Assembly (NCBI RefSeq): GCF_021545335.1
Contig: NZ_CP089312.1
Coordinates: 8,060,001 to 8,124,000 of the forward strand
DNA from: Streptomyces sp. GQFP
GTDB lineage: Bacteria; Actinomycetota; Actinomycetes; Streptomycetales; Streptomycetaceae
DNA: 64,000 bases
Reading direction: 5' to 3'
The notes beneath the pieces were generated by a model that did no database searches, was not told the DNA's origin, and saw only the letters and a program-made list of their open reading frames with translations. A program made the translations under genes and the position numbers. This document shows positions 9,968-18,900 of the stretch, piece after piece. The first letter of the stretch is position 1. The number at the start of each line of letters is the position of its first letter.

Positions 9968-10260
9968 GTTTGTCTCGCGTCTCCTGGGGCCGGTGGAAGG
10001 TTGTGGCACATCTTGGGCGTCCTGGTGTGGGCGCCTTCGGGTTGGGTCTGGGGCTGGGGTTGCTGTTCGGGTCCCAGGTCCAAAGGGCCGTATCAGATCG
10101 TAACCGGCAGGTATGACAGTGCGGAGGCGCGTGGGGAGGGGAGGGGCGGTTTGTGGGGCGGCTGGGTGGCGAAGGGGGGGCTGGGGCGCCTGGCCCTTCG
10201 CCGGGGCCGTTCTTCCTGCGGCCCTGTGACCGACCGTGGTCGGCGGTCACGGGGGAGAGG
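9968..10260. other. Intergenic region upstream of pglY
   Basis: About 290 bp between pglY and the end of the DUF397 gene. It should hold a pglY promoter or be read through from upstream. I see no convincing -10/-35 pair and no gene with sensible codon use. The distal half is a G-rich tract (about 10120-10210). Confidence 0.5.
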
Positions 10261-10464
10261 TCAGCTGAGCTGGGTGACGAAGGTCTGCCAGGCGTTGCGG
10301 CTGAACCCTATGGCGGGGCCGGTGGGGCGCTTGCTGTCACGGATGGGGATGAGGTGGGGAATGTTGTCGGCGATCTGGACGCAATCACCCTGCCCGCCGC
10401 TGTAGCTGCTGATTCGCCATGCCGCTATGGCGAGGTCCGACGGGGCAACGCGGGCATGCTTCAT
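10261..10464 (-). CDS. DUF397 small protein
   Basis: 67 residues with the DUF397 core WRISSYSGGQGDCVQIA and the conserved ending with SRNAWQTF. Its ATG overlaps the TGA of the upstream XRE gene (ATGA), so the two are translationally coupled. DUF397 proteins are actinobacterial partners of DUF5753 XRE regulators, as in the whiJ-type regulatory trios of Streptomyces, and are thought to antagonise the regulator, as an antitoxin or anti-repressor would. The molecular mechanism is not established. Confidence 0.92.
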   Translation of the reverse strand: MKHARVAPSDLAIAAWRISSYSGGQGDCVQIADNIPHLIPIRDSKRPTGPAIGFSRNAWQTFVTQLS

Positions 10465-11333
10465 GGTCTGTACTCCTTGGCGGCGTGTTGGATCAGCCTG
10501 AGCGATTCCGTGGGCGGCAACGCCGACATGCGCGCGTCATCGAACAGTGCCCGATAGTGGGCGACTTCGGGTTCTCGTTCGATCCAGATGTTGCCGGTTG
10601 GCGTCTCGGTGAGTACGAGATCCAGCGATGCCACCTGCGGAAAGCGCATCAGCAGGTACGGGCCGAACATACCCGAGTACGCACCTCGCGAGAACGGCAG
10701 CACCTGAATGGTGAGGTTGGGCAGATCGGCAAGGGCGGCGAGCTGCTCCAGCTGCCCACGCATCACCTCGGGACCCCCGACTTGCTGCCGCAGAACCCCC
10801 TCGGAGAGGACGGCCCAGAACTCCATCGGGGATTCGCCTGTCAGCCGTTCCTGCCGGGCGAGCCGCACCTGCACGAACTGGTCGATCTCGTCTGGGCTCT
10901 GCCAGGAACGCGAAGCGACGGTCACCGCGCGACCGTACTCGGGCGTCTGGAGAAGCCCTGGAACCAGCTGCACCTGGTAAGTCCGCACGCTGTCGCAGAT
11001 CGCCTCCAGCTCGATCTGGTCGCGGTAGGCATCGCCGAGGACGGAGTCGTACTGGTGCCACCAGCCCTCGCGCCGCCGCCGGTTGGCCTTGCGGGCCAGC
11101 GCTTCGAGGCGCTTGCGGGCGTCATCGTCGTCGACTCGATAGGCGCCCATGAGCGCGTTCAAGTCCGGTGTGCGAACCGGGACATGGCCGTTCTCGATGC
11201 GGCTGATCTTGCCCTTGGTGCAGTCGAGGACCTCGGCGGCATCTTGCGTGGTGAGGCTTGCCGCCTCACGGAAACGGCGTAGCTCGTCGCCGAGTTGGCG
11301 TCCAAGGACAGTGGATGGCTTCACGTTTGGCAT
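10461..11333 (-). CDS. XRE-family regulator with DUF5753 domain
   Basis: 290 residues. The N-terminal helix-turn-helix (LTTQDAAEVLDCTKGKISRIENG) spans about residues 25-50, followed by the DUF5753 domain with its typical VPGLLQTPEYGRA. I prefer ATG 11333, with an AGGGA 7 bases upstream, over GTG 11339, which is too close to that site. It is coupled to the DUF397 gene and divergent from the ATPase gene at 11523, giving the classic three-gene regulatory module. It sits between pglX and pglY in the same orientation, so it may be co-transcribed with the BREX genes or control them; that link is inference. Confidence 0.93.
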   Translation of the reverse strand: MPNVKPSTVLGRQLGDELRRFREAASLTTQDAAEVLDCTKGKISRIENGHVPVRTPDLNALMGAYRVDDDDARKRLEALARKANRRRREGWWHQYDSVLGDAYRDQIELEAICDSVRTYQVQLVPGLLQTPEYGRAVTVASRSWQSPDEIDQFVQVRLARQERLTGESPMEFWAVLSEGVLRQQVGGPEVMRGQLEQLAALADLPNLTIQVLPFSRGAYSGMFGPYLLMRFPQVASLDLVLTETPTGNIWIEREPEVAHYRALFDDARMSALPPTESLRLIQHAAKEYRP

Positions 11334-11522
11334 ACGCACTCCCTATCAGGGCCGAGGGCCCGTGATGGCGAGGTTACTCGAAAGGGTGAATCAAGCCTGA
11401 GAAATCCCTTCAACGTTGCATGGGTCTCTTGTCTCGCGGCATTCTGCTGAACGGAGCAAGGGCAACCCCTCAGACCAGTGAGGGAGTTGGCCGCGAGGAA
11501 CCGACCCGCCTCAGGGGGCGTC

Positions 11523-11978
11523 ATGGCAGACCGCGACAGCTCGAACGACGTGCACTTCCGGATCTCCCGACACCCTCGGGGCGTGGGCTGGTCGCGGTCG
11601 ATACTCCGGGGTGCGCTCGCGGGTTGGGGCATGGAGCAGGGCGTCACGGAGGCGGCGGAACTCGTGCTGTCCGAGTTGGTGACCAACGCGCTGCGGGTTC
11701 CGGTGCCGAGGGATCGGCAGGTTTGCGTGGGTTTCGTCTACGACGTGGAGGTGGGACTACTGCGCCTGGAGGTGAGCGACGCGGGGGCGGGGTGCCCGGA
11801 GTTGGGGTCGCCGGGGGAGGACGAGACGTGCGGGCGGGGTCTGGTGTTGGTGGACGCGTTGGCCGATCGGTGGGGTGTGCGCGAACGGGATGGCGGGATC
11901 GGGAAGACGGTGTGGGCGCAGTTCAAGGTGCCGCAGGCGGCGATCCTGCCGGTGGGTGGCGCGGTGTCCGCTGGGTGA
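11523..11978 (+). CDS. ATP-binding anti-sigma-type (HATPase) protein
   Basis: 151 residues from ATG 11523, with a G-rich ribosome site just upstream. It is a stand-alone GHKL/HATPase_c domain: N-box-like ELVLSELVTNALR, G1-like EVSDAGAG and G2-like GRGLVLVDALADRWG. This is the single-domain kinase-like family common in Streptomyces, related to SpoIIAB/RsbW. In the XRE/DUF397/ATPase trio the third member is of this kind. Serine kinase activity or sigma-factor binding is known for relatives but not shown here. Confidence 0.9.
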   Translation: MADRDSSNDVHFRISRHPRGVGWSRSILRGALAGWGMEQGVTEAAELVLSELVTNALRVPVPRDRQVCVGFVYDVEVGLLRLEVSDAGAGCPELGSPGEDETCGRGLVLVDALADRWGVRERDGGIGKTVWAQFKVPQAAILPVGGAVSAG

Positions 11979-12225
11979 GGGCGTGGACGGGGCTCCGAAG
12001 TTGCCTGGTGGCGCGGGGAATTGGTGGATCTGGGCCAGAGAGAACTTCTGGGAGGGCTGGTTGCGAACGGTGGGGCTGGCCCGGATCCACCGGTCTCACT
12101 TGTGGCGGGCAGCGGCGACCGCGCCACCGCCCCGAGTGAACTGCTCAACGTCGGCCATCTCATGCGAACGCCCTGCCGAGGCTCGGCGGTTGATGCGCAG
12201 GGCCTCGACAGGGCGTGGGCAGACG
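11979..12225. other. Intergenic gap between convergent ATPase gene and pglX
   Basis: About 250 bp. It holds only a short perfect hairpin near 12176-12188 (GCCGAG, 1-base loop, CTCGGC). A minus-strand frame through it has no recognisable domain. I see nothing else. Confidence 0.4.
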
Positions 12226-15200
12226 TCAGTTCTTCGCGGCAGCGCCACCACTTCTGCCGCGCTTGGCCGGCGCGGGGCGCCAGGCGCGCAGATCATCGTC
12301 GGTGAGACCGTGCTGGCCCTGGTACACGGAGCGGTGCCCGGCGAAGAAGGCGGCAGGGGAGCCGCTGTACATCGCGTCGAACTCGTTGTGCCACTGATCG
12401 AGCCAGGGCTGGAGTTCGAGCAGGCCGGCGAGGAGTGGGGTGATCTCCTCCTTGGTCAGCTCGTGCACGGTGAAGTACGTGGCGAGCGCTTGCGCCTGCT
12501 CCCGGTGGTCCCAGCCGGCCCACCCGAACAGCTCGGGGGTACCGGAGAAAGGCCCGGTGGCGTAAGAGATGAACCGCTCTTTCGGTACGTCGAGCTTGCC
12601 GCGGGCTCGCCAGTAGGAGGGCTTGAGGAAGTCGGCGGAGACGTACTTCTGCGGTACGCGAATGGAGTCCCGGATCGTCCGCTTCTTCTCCTCGGTCTCG
12701 GCGGCGTCCTCGTTGCGCTGAAGCTCCCAGACGCGCTCCCAGTCCTGACGCTTCTTCAGGGCTGCAGGCTTATAGCGGAGGGCCGCGAGGAAGGGGACGT
12801 GCTCGTCGGCGAGTAGTGCCGACACGACGGTTGTCAGCTCGGTGTGGGGCGAGTACAACTCAGCGACGGAGACGAAGTCCTCGTCACGGGAGAGGGAGTC
12901 GGTTAGCTGGTACCGAGTGCGGATCGTGGGCTGCCCGTCCTCGTTGAACCAGTGCTCACGCTTCTCGATCCGGTCCAGCAGCCAGGACTGCAGGGCCTTC
13001 TTCTCAAGGGCATCCCACCCGTCGGTTGCCCAACGTCGCTTGTACTCGGGCCGCTCGATCATGCCGATGGCGCGGCTGGACTCGATGGCATCGATGCGCT
13101 TTTGCACGACGTCCTTGTAGGCGTTGGACCAGTGGGCGGGCAGCTCCGTGATGGGCGTGGAGCCATGCCGCTTGAACCACTCCTCGGACGCCTCCCCCTT
13201 CTGCACCCGCCGAGCGAGCACAATCTCGAAGGCTCGCTCACCAAGGGCGAGTTCGGGAACCTCGGATTCGGGAGCGCGCAAGTCTTCGGCGCGCAAGTTA
13301 TAGAGGGAGTACACCTGCCAGTCGAGTTCCTCCTGGAGGGCGATCATTTTGGCTCGGGCGGAGAGCCAGCTGGTTCGGGCTTCTCGAAGCGCGGCGGCGA
13401 CAGGAGTAGTGAGGGCAGAAGGGCTTGCCGCTGAAATTCTCCGAGCCAGGTTATCCAGCTCTGCGGCCAATTCGGTTGGGTAGGCGGGTGGTAGTGGGAA
13501 CTGTTCAAGCTTTGTTCCCGTGAATTCGTAACGATCGGACCAGGGATGAACGCTGACGCGTGCACCGTCGTCCCCCATAGGGTCGCCACCCTTGGGATAG
13601 CTCACCATCTTGAGCCAAAAGCATGCTGTGGAGCTGTTGAGCACCCCAAGCAGCCGGAGATGCTCGTTCTCGTTGGCTCCTTCACGCAGCTTAATTACTG
13701 GCGCAGAACGGTTGAACACTTTCCCGTCGCGGTCCAGTAGAAAATGGTTGTGAGTGGCTACGAATGCAAAAGAGATTGACCATTTGTGTGCAGTCAGGTC
13801 CTTAGGGATCTGATGCCACTCCCACCATGGGCGACCATCGCTGTAGTATGTGCCTCCGGAGAATGTGGCGCGACTTCCTAGATCCGCTCGGTTGGGCCAA
13901 ATCCATCGACCCAGGTGTGGAAATGATGTGGGTTGGGCGAGGTTTTTCTTCTCATCATAGGGGTGGAATGCGAAATCACCATCGGTGAAGCCGAAGTCGC
14001 GTACTTCATCTCCGATTGTGAGGCGCTTGACGTAGTCTTTTTCTGCATCGAATCGTTGGAAGACGCGTGATGGGGCGGTCATGGCATCGTCGGAGCCCAT
14101 GACCCCATAGAATCCGATTCGGAGGACATTGACTTTGAGGTTTCCCTGTCTATTCTTGTCCAGGGTATGGATCATTTCCAGTCCGCCGTCAGCAAGGACC
14201 CATGGCTGTTTGCCGAAGTACTGTTTCCGCTCAAGGTCATCTACGGAAACCCACTGACTGGCAGACCCTGGTTCATCAATCTGTTCTTTAATGGCCTGCC
14301 AAACTCGACCATTCTCTGCACGCCGAGGAGCAGATGGCTCCCCTTGCACGCTACGAACAGTCCGAATGGTCTCCCCCCGGGCCGCCCCTGCCCGCCGCCG
14401 CCCCACCAAAATCACAGTCGGCGTCCCATGCCCAGGAATGTAAGCACCCGAGGTGTCAATAACCTCAGTCAACTCCACCTTGTGCGCGAAGTACTCCTCG
14501 ATCAGCTTTGTCCCGAACTCCCGCTTCATGAAGGAGTTCGCGGTGATCTGCCCGACCATCCCGTACCCTCGCCCATCAGGCTCCCCAACCTTCGCAAGCT
14601 GGAAAAACCGCTCGGCGAAAGGAACCGACAATGCATACTTGCCGGCACAGGACTTGTAAAGCTCCCGGTAAAGCGAATTGAGCTTCTTGTCCTTGACTGT
14701 GATGTAAGGCGGATTCCCCACCACCACGTCATATCGCCCGACCTCAAGAATCCCCTTGAACTCAGCCTCGTGCACATCCTCAGTAGCGTAAGAAAACTCC
14801 GCCAGTTCGTCCTTCTGCTCCGCGCTGAACTCCAGCTCTCCCTGCCCCTCGGTGCCGCGTACGCCGAATTCCAGCTGACGAGCCTTGATCAGTGAGTCGC
14901 CCACTGCCAGGTGCAGAGGCCAGTCGTACCGCCCCGCCTCCGCCAGTGTCCGCACGTTCGCCGCCGCCATCGCGGCCATCAGCAACCGGAACCGGGCGAT
15001 GGCCACCGCGAACGGATTCAGGTCGACCCCGTGCACGGAGTCGAGCGAGGCCCGCACCAGTTCGTGCGGGTCCTTGCCCGGTACCTTCTCCGTCCACAGG
15101 TCCACCATCCGCTGGAACGCGCCCAGCACGAAGTGACCGGACCCGCACGTGGGGTCGATCATCTTCAACTCGCCGAAACGGGAGCCCAGTTCACGCACCA

Positions 15201-15891
15201 CCGGATTCATCGTTCGGTCGAGGATGAACTTCTCCACGAACCTGGGCGTCTGAAGTAGCGCATAAGTCTTCCGGGCCGCCTCCGACAGATCCTGGTACAG
15301 GTCACCCAGGAACCGCGTGTCCCAACCCTCTTTGCGGTCAGGACTCAGAGGGTCGGTGAAGTCGTGGATCAGTCCCTCCTCGCCACGCTCTCTCCAGAAC
15401 TCCACCAGCGCCCGAGCCCCGTCGTGCGACAACGGAATCTGGTACAGCGGGTTATGGCGGTCGTCGAAGAGCAGTTTGCCCGCCTGCCCCGCGCCCAGCT
15501 CGGCGAACGCCCGCTCCAGCCACCCCCGGTAGGTCGGGTCGGCGCCCTCGGAGTCATCGGCCACGTACTGGGCGTACCGCGCCTCCGCCAGGTCCTGGCG
15601 CTCCTGTTCCGGACCCGCGAGATACGGCTCGGGAATCAGCCGATTGTCCTCGCAGAACCGTACGAACACCGTGCCGAGCACCCACGCCACGGCAACCTGG
15701 GTGACCCGCTCCTTGAGCCACTCGTTCCACGTGGCCGCCGTACGCTCCAGCTCCCGCGCCCGGTCGTACTCCGCCCGCAGCCGGGCGCCCACCTCCGGTA
15801 CCGCCCTGACCTGCTCGGCGAGGTCCACCTCGACCGCCTTGACCCGCTTGATCAGGTCGGCCAACAACGCCTTCGCCTTGAGGTCGTTCAC
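12226..15891 (-). CDS. pglX: BREX type 2 adenine-specific DNA methyltransferase PglX
   Basis: 1221 residues from a GTG start 60 bases after the pglW stop. The N6-adenine methyltransferase motifs are intact: SAM-binding motif I DPTCGSGHF (D246) and catalytic motif IV NPPY (N393), followed by the KDKKLNSLYRELYKS helix. The conserved N-terminal part (WVLGTVFVRFCEDN) and C-terminal part (LKPSYWRARGKLDVPKERF) mark the PglX family. PglX methylates DNA; in Streptomyces coelicolor it is toxic without PglZ and modifies progeny phage to restrict later infection. Residues of about 520-780 are encoded by DNA of roughly 45-58% G+C, far below the flanks, where the target-recognition region should be. Confidence 0.96.
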   Translation of the reverse strand: MNDLKAKALLADLIKRVKAVEVDLAEQVRAVPEVGARLRAEYDRARELERTAATWNEWLKERVTQVAVAWVLGTVFVRFCEDNRLIPEPYLAGPEQERQDLAEARYAQYVADDSEGADPTYRGWLERAFAELGAGQAGKLLFDDRHNPLYQIPLSHDGARALVEFWRERGEEGLIHDFTDPLSPDRKEGWDTRFLGDLYQDLSEAARKTYALLQTPRFVEKFILDRTMNPVVRELGSRFGELKMIDPTCGSGHFVLGAFQRMVDLWTEKVPGKDPHELVRASLDSVHGVDLNPFAVAIARFRLLMAAMAAANVRTLAEAGRYDWPLHLAVGDSLIKARQLEFGVRGTEGQGELEFSAEQKDELAEFSYATEDVHEAEFKGILEVGRYDVVVGNPPYITVKDKKLNSLYRELYKSCAGKYALSVPFAERFFQLAKVGEPDGRGYGMVGQITANSFMKREFGTKLIEEYFAHKVELTEVIDTSGAYIPGHGTPTVILVGRRRAGAARGETIRTVRSVQGEPSAPRRAENGRVWQAIKEQIDEPGSASQWVSVDDLERKQYFGKQPWVLADGGLEMIHTLDKNRQGNLKVNVLRIGFYGVMGSDDAMTAPSRVFQRFDAEKDYVKRLTIGDEVRDFGFTDGDFAFHPYDEKKNLAQPTSFPHLGRWIWPNRADLGSRATFSGGTYYSDGRPWWEWHQIPKDLTAHKWSISFAFVATHNHFLLDRDGKVFNRSAPVIKLREGANENEHLRLLGVLNSSTACFWLKMVSYPKGGDPMGDDGARVSVHPWSDRYEFTGTKLEQFPLPPAYPTELAAELDNLARRISAASPSALTTPVAAALREARTSWLSARAKMIALQEELDWQVYSLYNLRAEDLRAPESEVPELALGERAFEIVLARRVQKGEASEEWFKRHGSTPITELPAHWSNAYKDVVQKRIDAIESSRAIGMIERPEYKRRWATDGWDALEKKALQSWLLDRIEKREHWFNEDGQPTIRTRYQLTDSLSRDEDFVSVAELYSPHTELTTVVSALLADEHVPFLAALRYKPAALKKRQDWERVWELQRNEDAAETEEKKRTIRDSIRVPQKYVSADFLKPSYWRARGKLDVPKERFISYATGPFSGTPELFGWAGWDHREQAQALATYFTVHELTKEEITPLLAGLLELQPWLDQWHNEFDAMYSGSPAAFFAGHRSVYQGQHGLTDDDLRAWRPAPAKRGRSGGAAAKN

Positions 15892-15951
15892 TTCGTCCCG
15901 TCTCCACTCGTCGCCCGTACGCTGCCTGTGCTCGTCATGCCGACCCCACCG

Positions 15952-18900
15952 CTACTCCAACACCAGCCCCGCCCCCGCCCGATGCCGATTCCCCACCCAC
16001 GAGTCCGGCAGCACGATCCACTCACCCAACCCCGCCTGATACGGCACAGCCGTCGTCCCCAGCCGAGGCGGACGCGTCGGGTCGCTCTGCGGACACAGAA
16101 GCCACAGCCCCCGCCCCCCACGCCGGGACCGCTCCGCCAGCCGGTCGAGGACGCCCATCGCGTCGTACCGGCCCAGCACCCCGGCGTCGGTCAGAAGCAT
16201 CGGGCCGTTTGCCCTCACGGGGTCACCACTGGTCAGGAGTTCGGCCAACCGCGGCTCCACAACCCCCCAAGCCGTCCGCGCGTACTCCGCGAACTTCATC
16301 GCCCCCCGAGACCCCGGCTCCGCCACATCCGCCCGCACCAGCGTCTCCCACGTCGGCTTGGGACGCTGTTCGACCAGTTCGTGCAGGGCCGCCAGGAACA
16401 GCTCGGTCACCGAGACGACCCCGGCCTCGAAGCGTTCGCTGTCCAACTCCCGTACCGCCGCGCCCGTCAGGGCCGTCCGTACCGTCAGCACCCGGAAACC
16501 GTCCCGGCGCGACGACGACGTCAGCCGCTCCTCCGCCGCTACCGCCCCGGCCAGCTCCGTGTCGTCGGCGTAACGGTGTGCCGCGATGGTGCCGGTGGCC
16601 ACGCGGCGGGCGCCCGAGGACAGGAAGCTCGACGCGTCCACCAGCTTGCGCGGCAGATAGCGCGACGTCCGGGTGCCGGAGCGGGTCGACAGTTCCAGGT
16701 CGAAGCCCGCCTCGCGCAGAGCCGTCGTCAGACGGCCGCCCCTTGGGAGTTCGTGGCTGCCCCGGTGGTCCAGCAGCTCCGGGAAGCGGGCCCGTACGCG
16801 CTCGTGGACCTCATCCACCGTCAGGCCGGGCTGACGGGCGCGTTCCAGGTCGGGGATGACGCGGACCAGGCCCGCCTGGGTCAGCCGCAGGGCCCGTACG
16901 AGGGGTAGGTCGCGCGGGTAGATCTCCAGGCGTGGCGTCGCGGCGGCGTTGCGGGAGGCCGCCGCCGCCAACTCGGCCGTGCGGCGCTCGTCCCACTCCA
17001 CGGCCGCGCTCGGGGGCGGGACCGCGCCCAGCTCCGACAGGACCGTCGCGGCCGTCGGCAGCGTCGGCTGCTTCGACAGGCGGTCGGCGATCTTCCCCAG
17101 TCGCTGGGCGTAGTCGAGGAGGCCAGGGGCCGACGGTGTTTCCGGGGCGTCCGCCTCGCCGACCTCCAGGGCCAGCAGGCCGGCGCCCATCGCCTCGTCG
17201 GAGGCCTCGCGGTTCGGAGCGTGCCGGAACTCGCTCTCGTCCGGCTTGAGTTGCTCCACCTCGACCACTGCGCGCACCGCCGCCAGGGCCAGGGCTCGCC
17301 GCTGCTCCCGCTCCTCCAGCTGGGTGCCACGGCGTACCACGAGCGCGTCGGCGATCTCGGCGGCCGAGGCGACCCGGCCCAGGTCACGCAGCAGTTCGAG
17401 GATTTCGGCGCGCAGGGCCTGGACCGCCGGGTCCTTCTTCCACCGTCCGCGCTGCGTCTTCAGCATCTGCGGGATACGGCCCGCCGAGAGGCCGAGGGCC
17501 GTCGCCACGTCCTTCTGCTTCGGCCACACCCCGATGTCGGGCAGCTCGCCGCGTTCGTCGGGCAGACGCAGCAGCAGCCGTACCATCTCGCACTCGTTGC
17601 GGTTCGCCTCGTCCTTCTTCAGCTCGGGGACGAAGATCGTGGCCAGCGTGTCCAGGCTGACCGTGCGCAGGGCTGCGGAGGGGAGCGATCCCGCGCCTCC
17701 GCTCGCCGCCAAAGCGTGCGCGACATCCGCCTCGGCCTGTGTCAGCTCCTCCTTCGCGGCCTTCCGGCCCTCGGGAGTCAGGGGCGCGGTGGGCCGCTCG
17801 GCGAGCTGACGGCGCCACTGCTTGATCCGGCCCAGCACCTCCTTGCGGGTCTTGGCGCCCAGGCCGGGGGCGTTGACGAGCTGGCGCTGGCTGTAGTCGA
17901 GCAGCTCTCCGACCGTGTTCACCCGCAGGCCGTACACGAACGACTCGGCGGCCGGGCTCAGACCCGAGGCCGAGACGGGCGTGTCACGGTCCACCTGACC
18001 GGCCAGCCGGTCGCGCTGCTGCTCGGCGGTCTCCTCCTCGGCGGCGTCGATCGCCGGCTCCGCGCGCGCTGCCACACCGTCCGCAGAGGCGGCTTCCGCA
18101 GCCGCCGTTCCCGCTCTGCCCGGTGTGGCCGGCACCGGACGCAGGCGCCGCGACGACGGCTTCGCCTCGTCCATCGCCAGGAAGATCCGCTTCCAGGCGT
18201 CCCGCATCGGCTTGAGATCCTTGAAGCGTCGCGCCGCGTCGCGGTGCAGTGCCTGCTGGAAGAACGTCTCCAGCCCGTCCCGTACCGCCGGGTCGAAGGC
18301 GTCGACGGCGATCGCCGGATGCGGCTCCTTCTCCGGATCGGTCTGCCGGGCCGAGACCCGGCCCCCGCCCCACAGCGGCAGCTCGCCCGAGGCCATCTCG
18401 TGCAGGGTGACGGCGACCGCGTACCGCTCGGCGTGGGCGTCGTACACCGACCGGTCGGTGAGGTCCCCGATGAACGGGTCCAGATAGCCGTCCGTGCCCG
18501 CGCCCGTCTCCTTCACCGGGTAGCCGGCCAGCGAGAAGTCGATCAGCACCAGCTCACGGGTGCGGTTCGGGCGGACACGGATGGCGATGTTGTCCGGCTT
18601 GATGTCCCGGTGCCAGACGCCCTCGCCTTCCAGGAAGTCGACGGCGCCGAAGAGGTAGTCGCCGTACGCCTCCAACTGGTCGACCGTCAGTCGGCCGGAC
18701 TCGCGCAGCTGACGGGCGACGGTCTCCTCGCGCCGTCTGGTGCGGGAGGCGCCGGGAGCGGACGCGTCGGCCTCGCGCTCGTCACCGACGTACTCCAGGA
18801 CCAGGACCGTGCGGCCCGCGATGCGCTGCGGCTCGGGCTCGACGAGGCGGATGATGCGGGAGTCGGGGCGCAGCCGCCCCATGACCTCCGCCTCGTGCTC

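Noticed and set aside
12096..12296. Small minus-strand frame at the pglX end
   Set aside because: It overlaps the true pglX C-terminus in another frame and has no recognisable domain.
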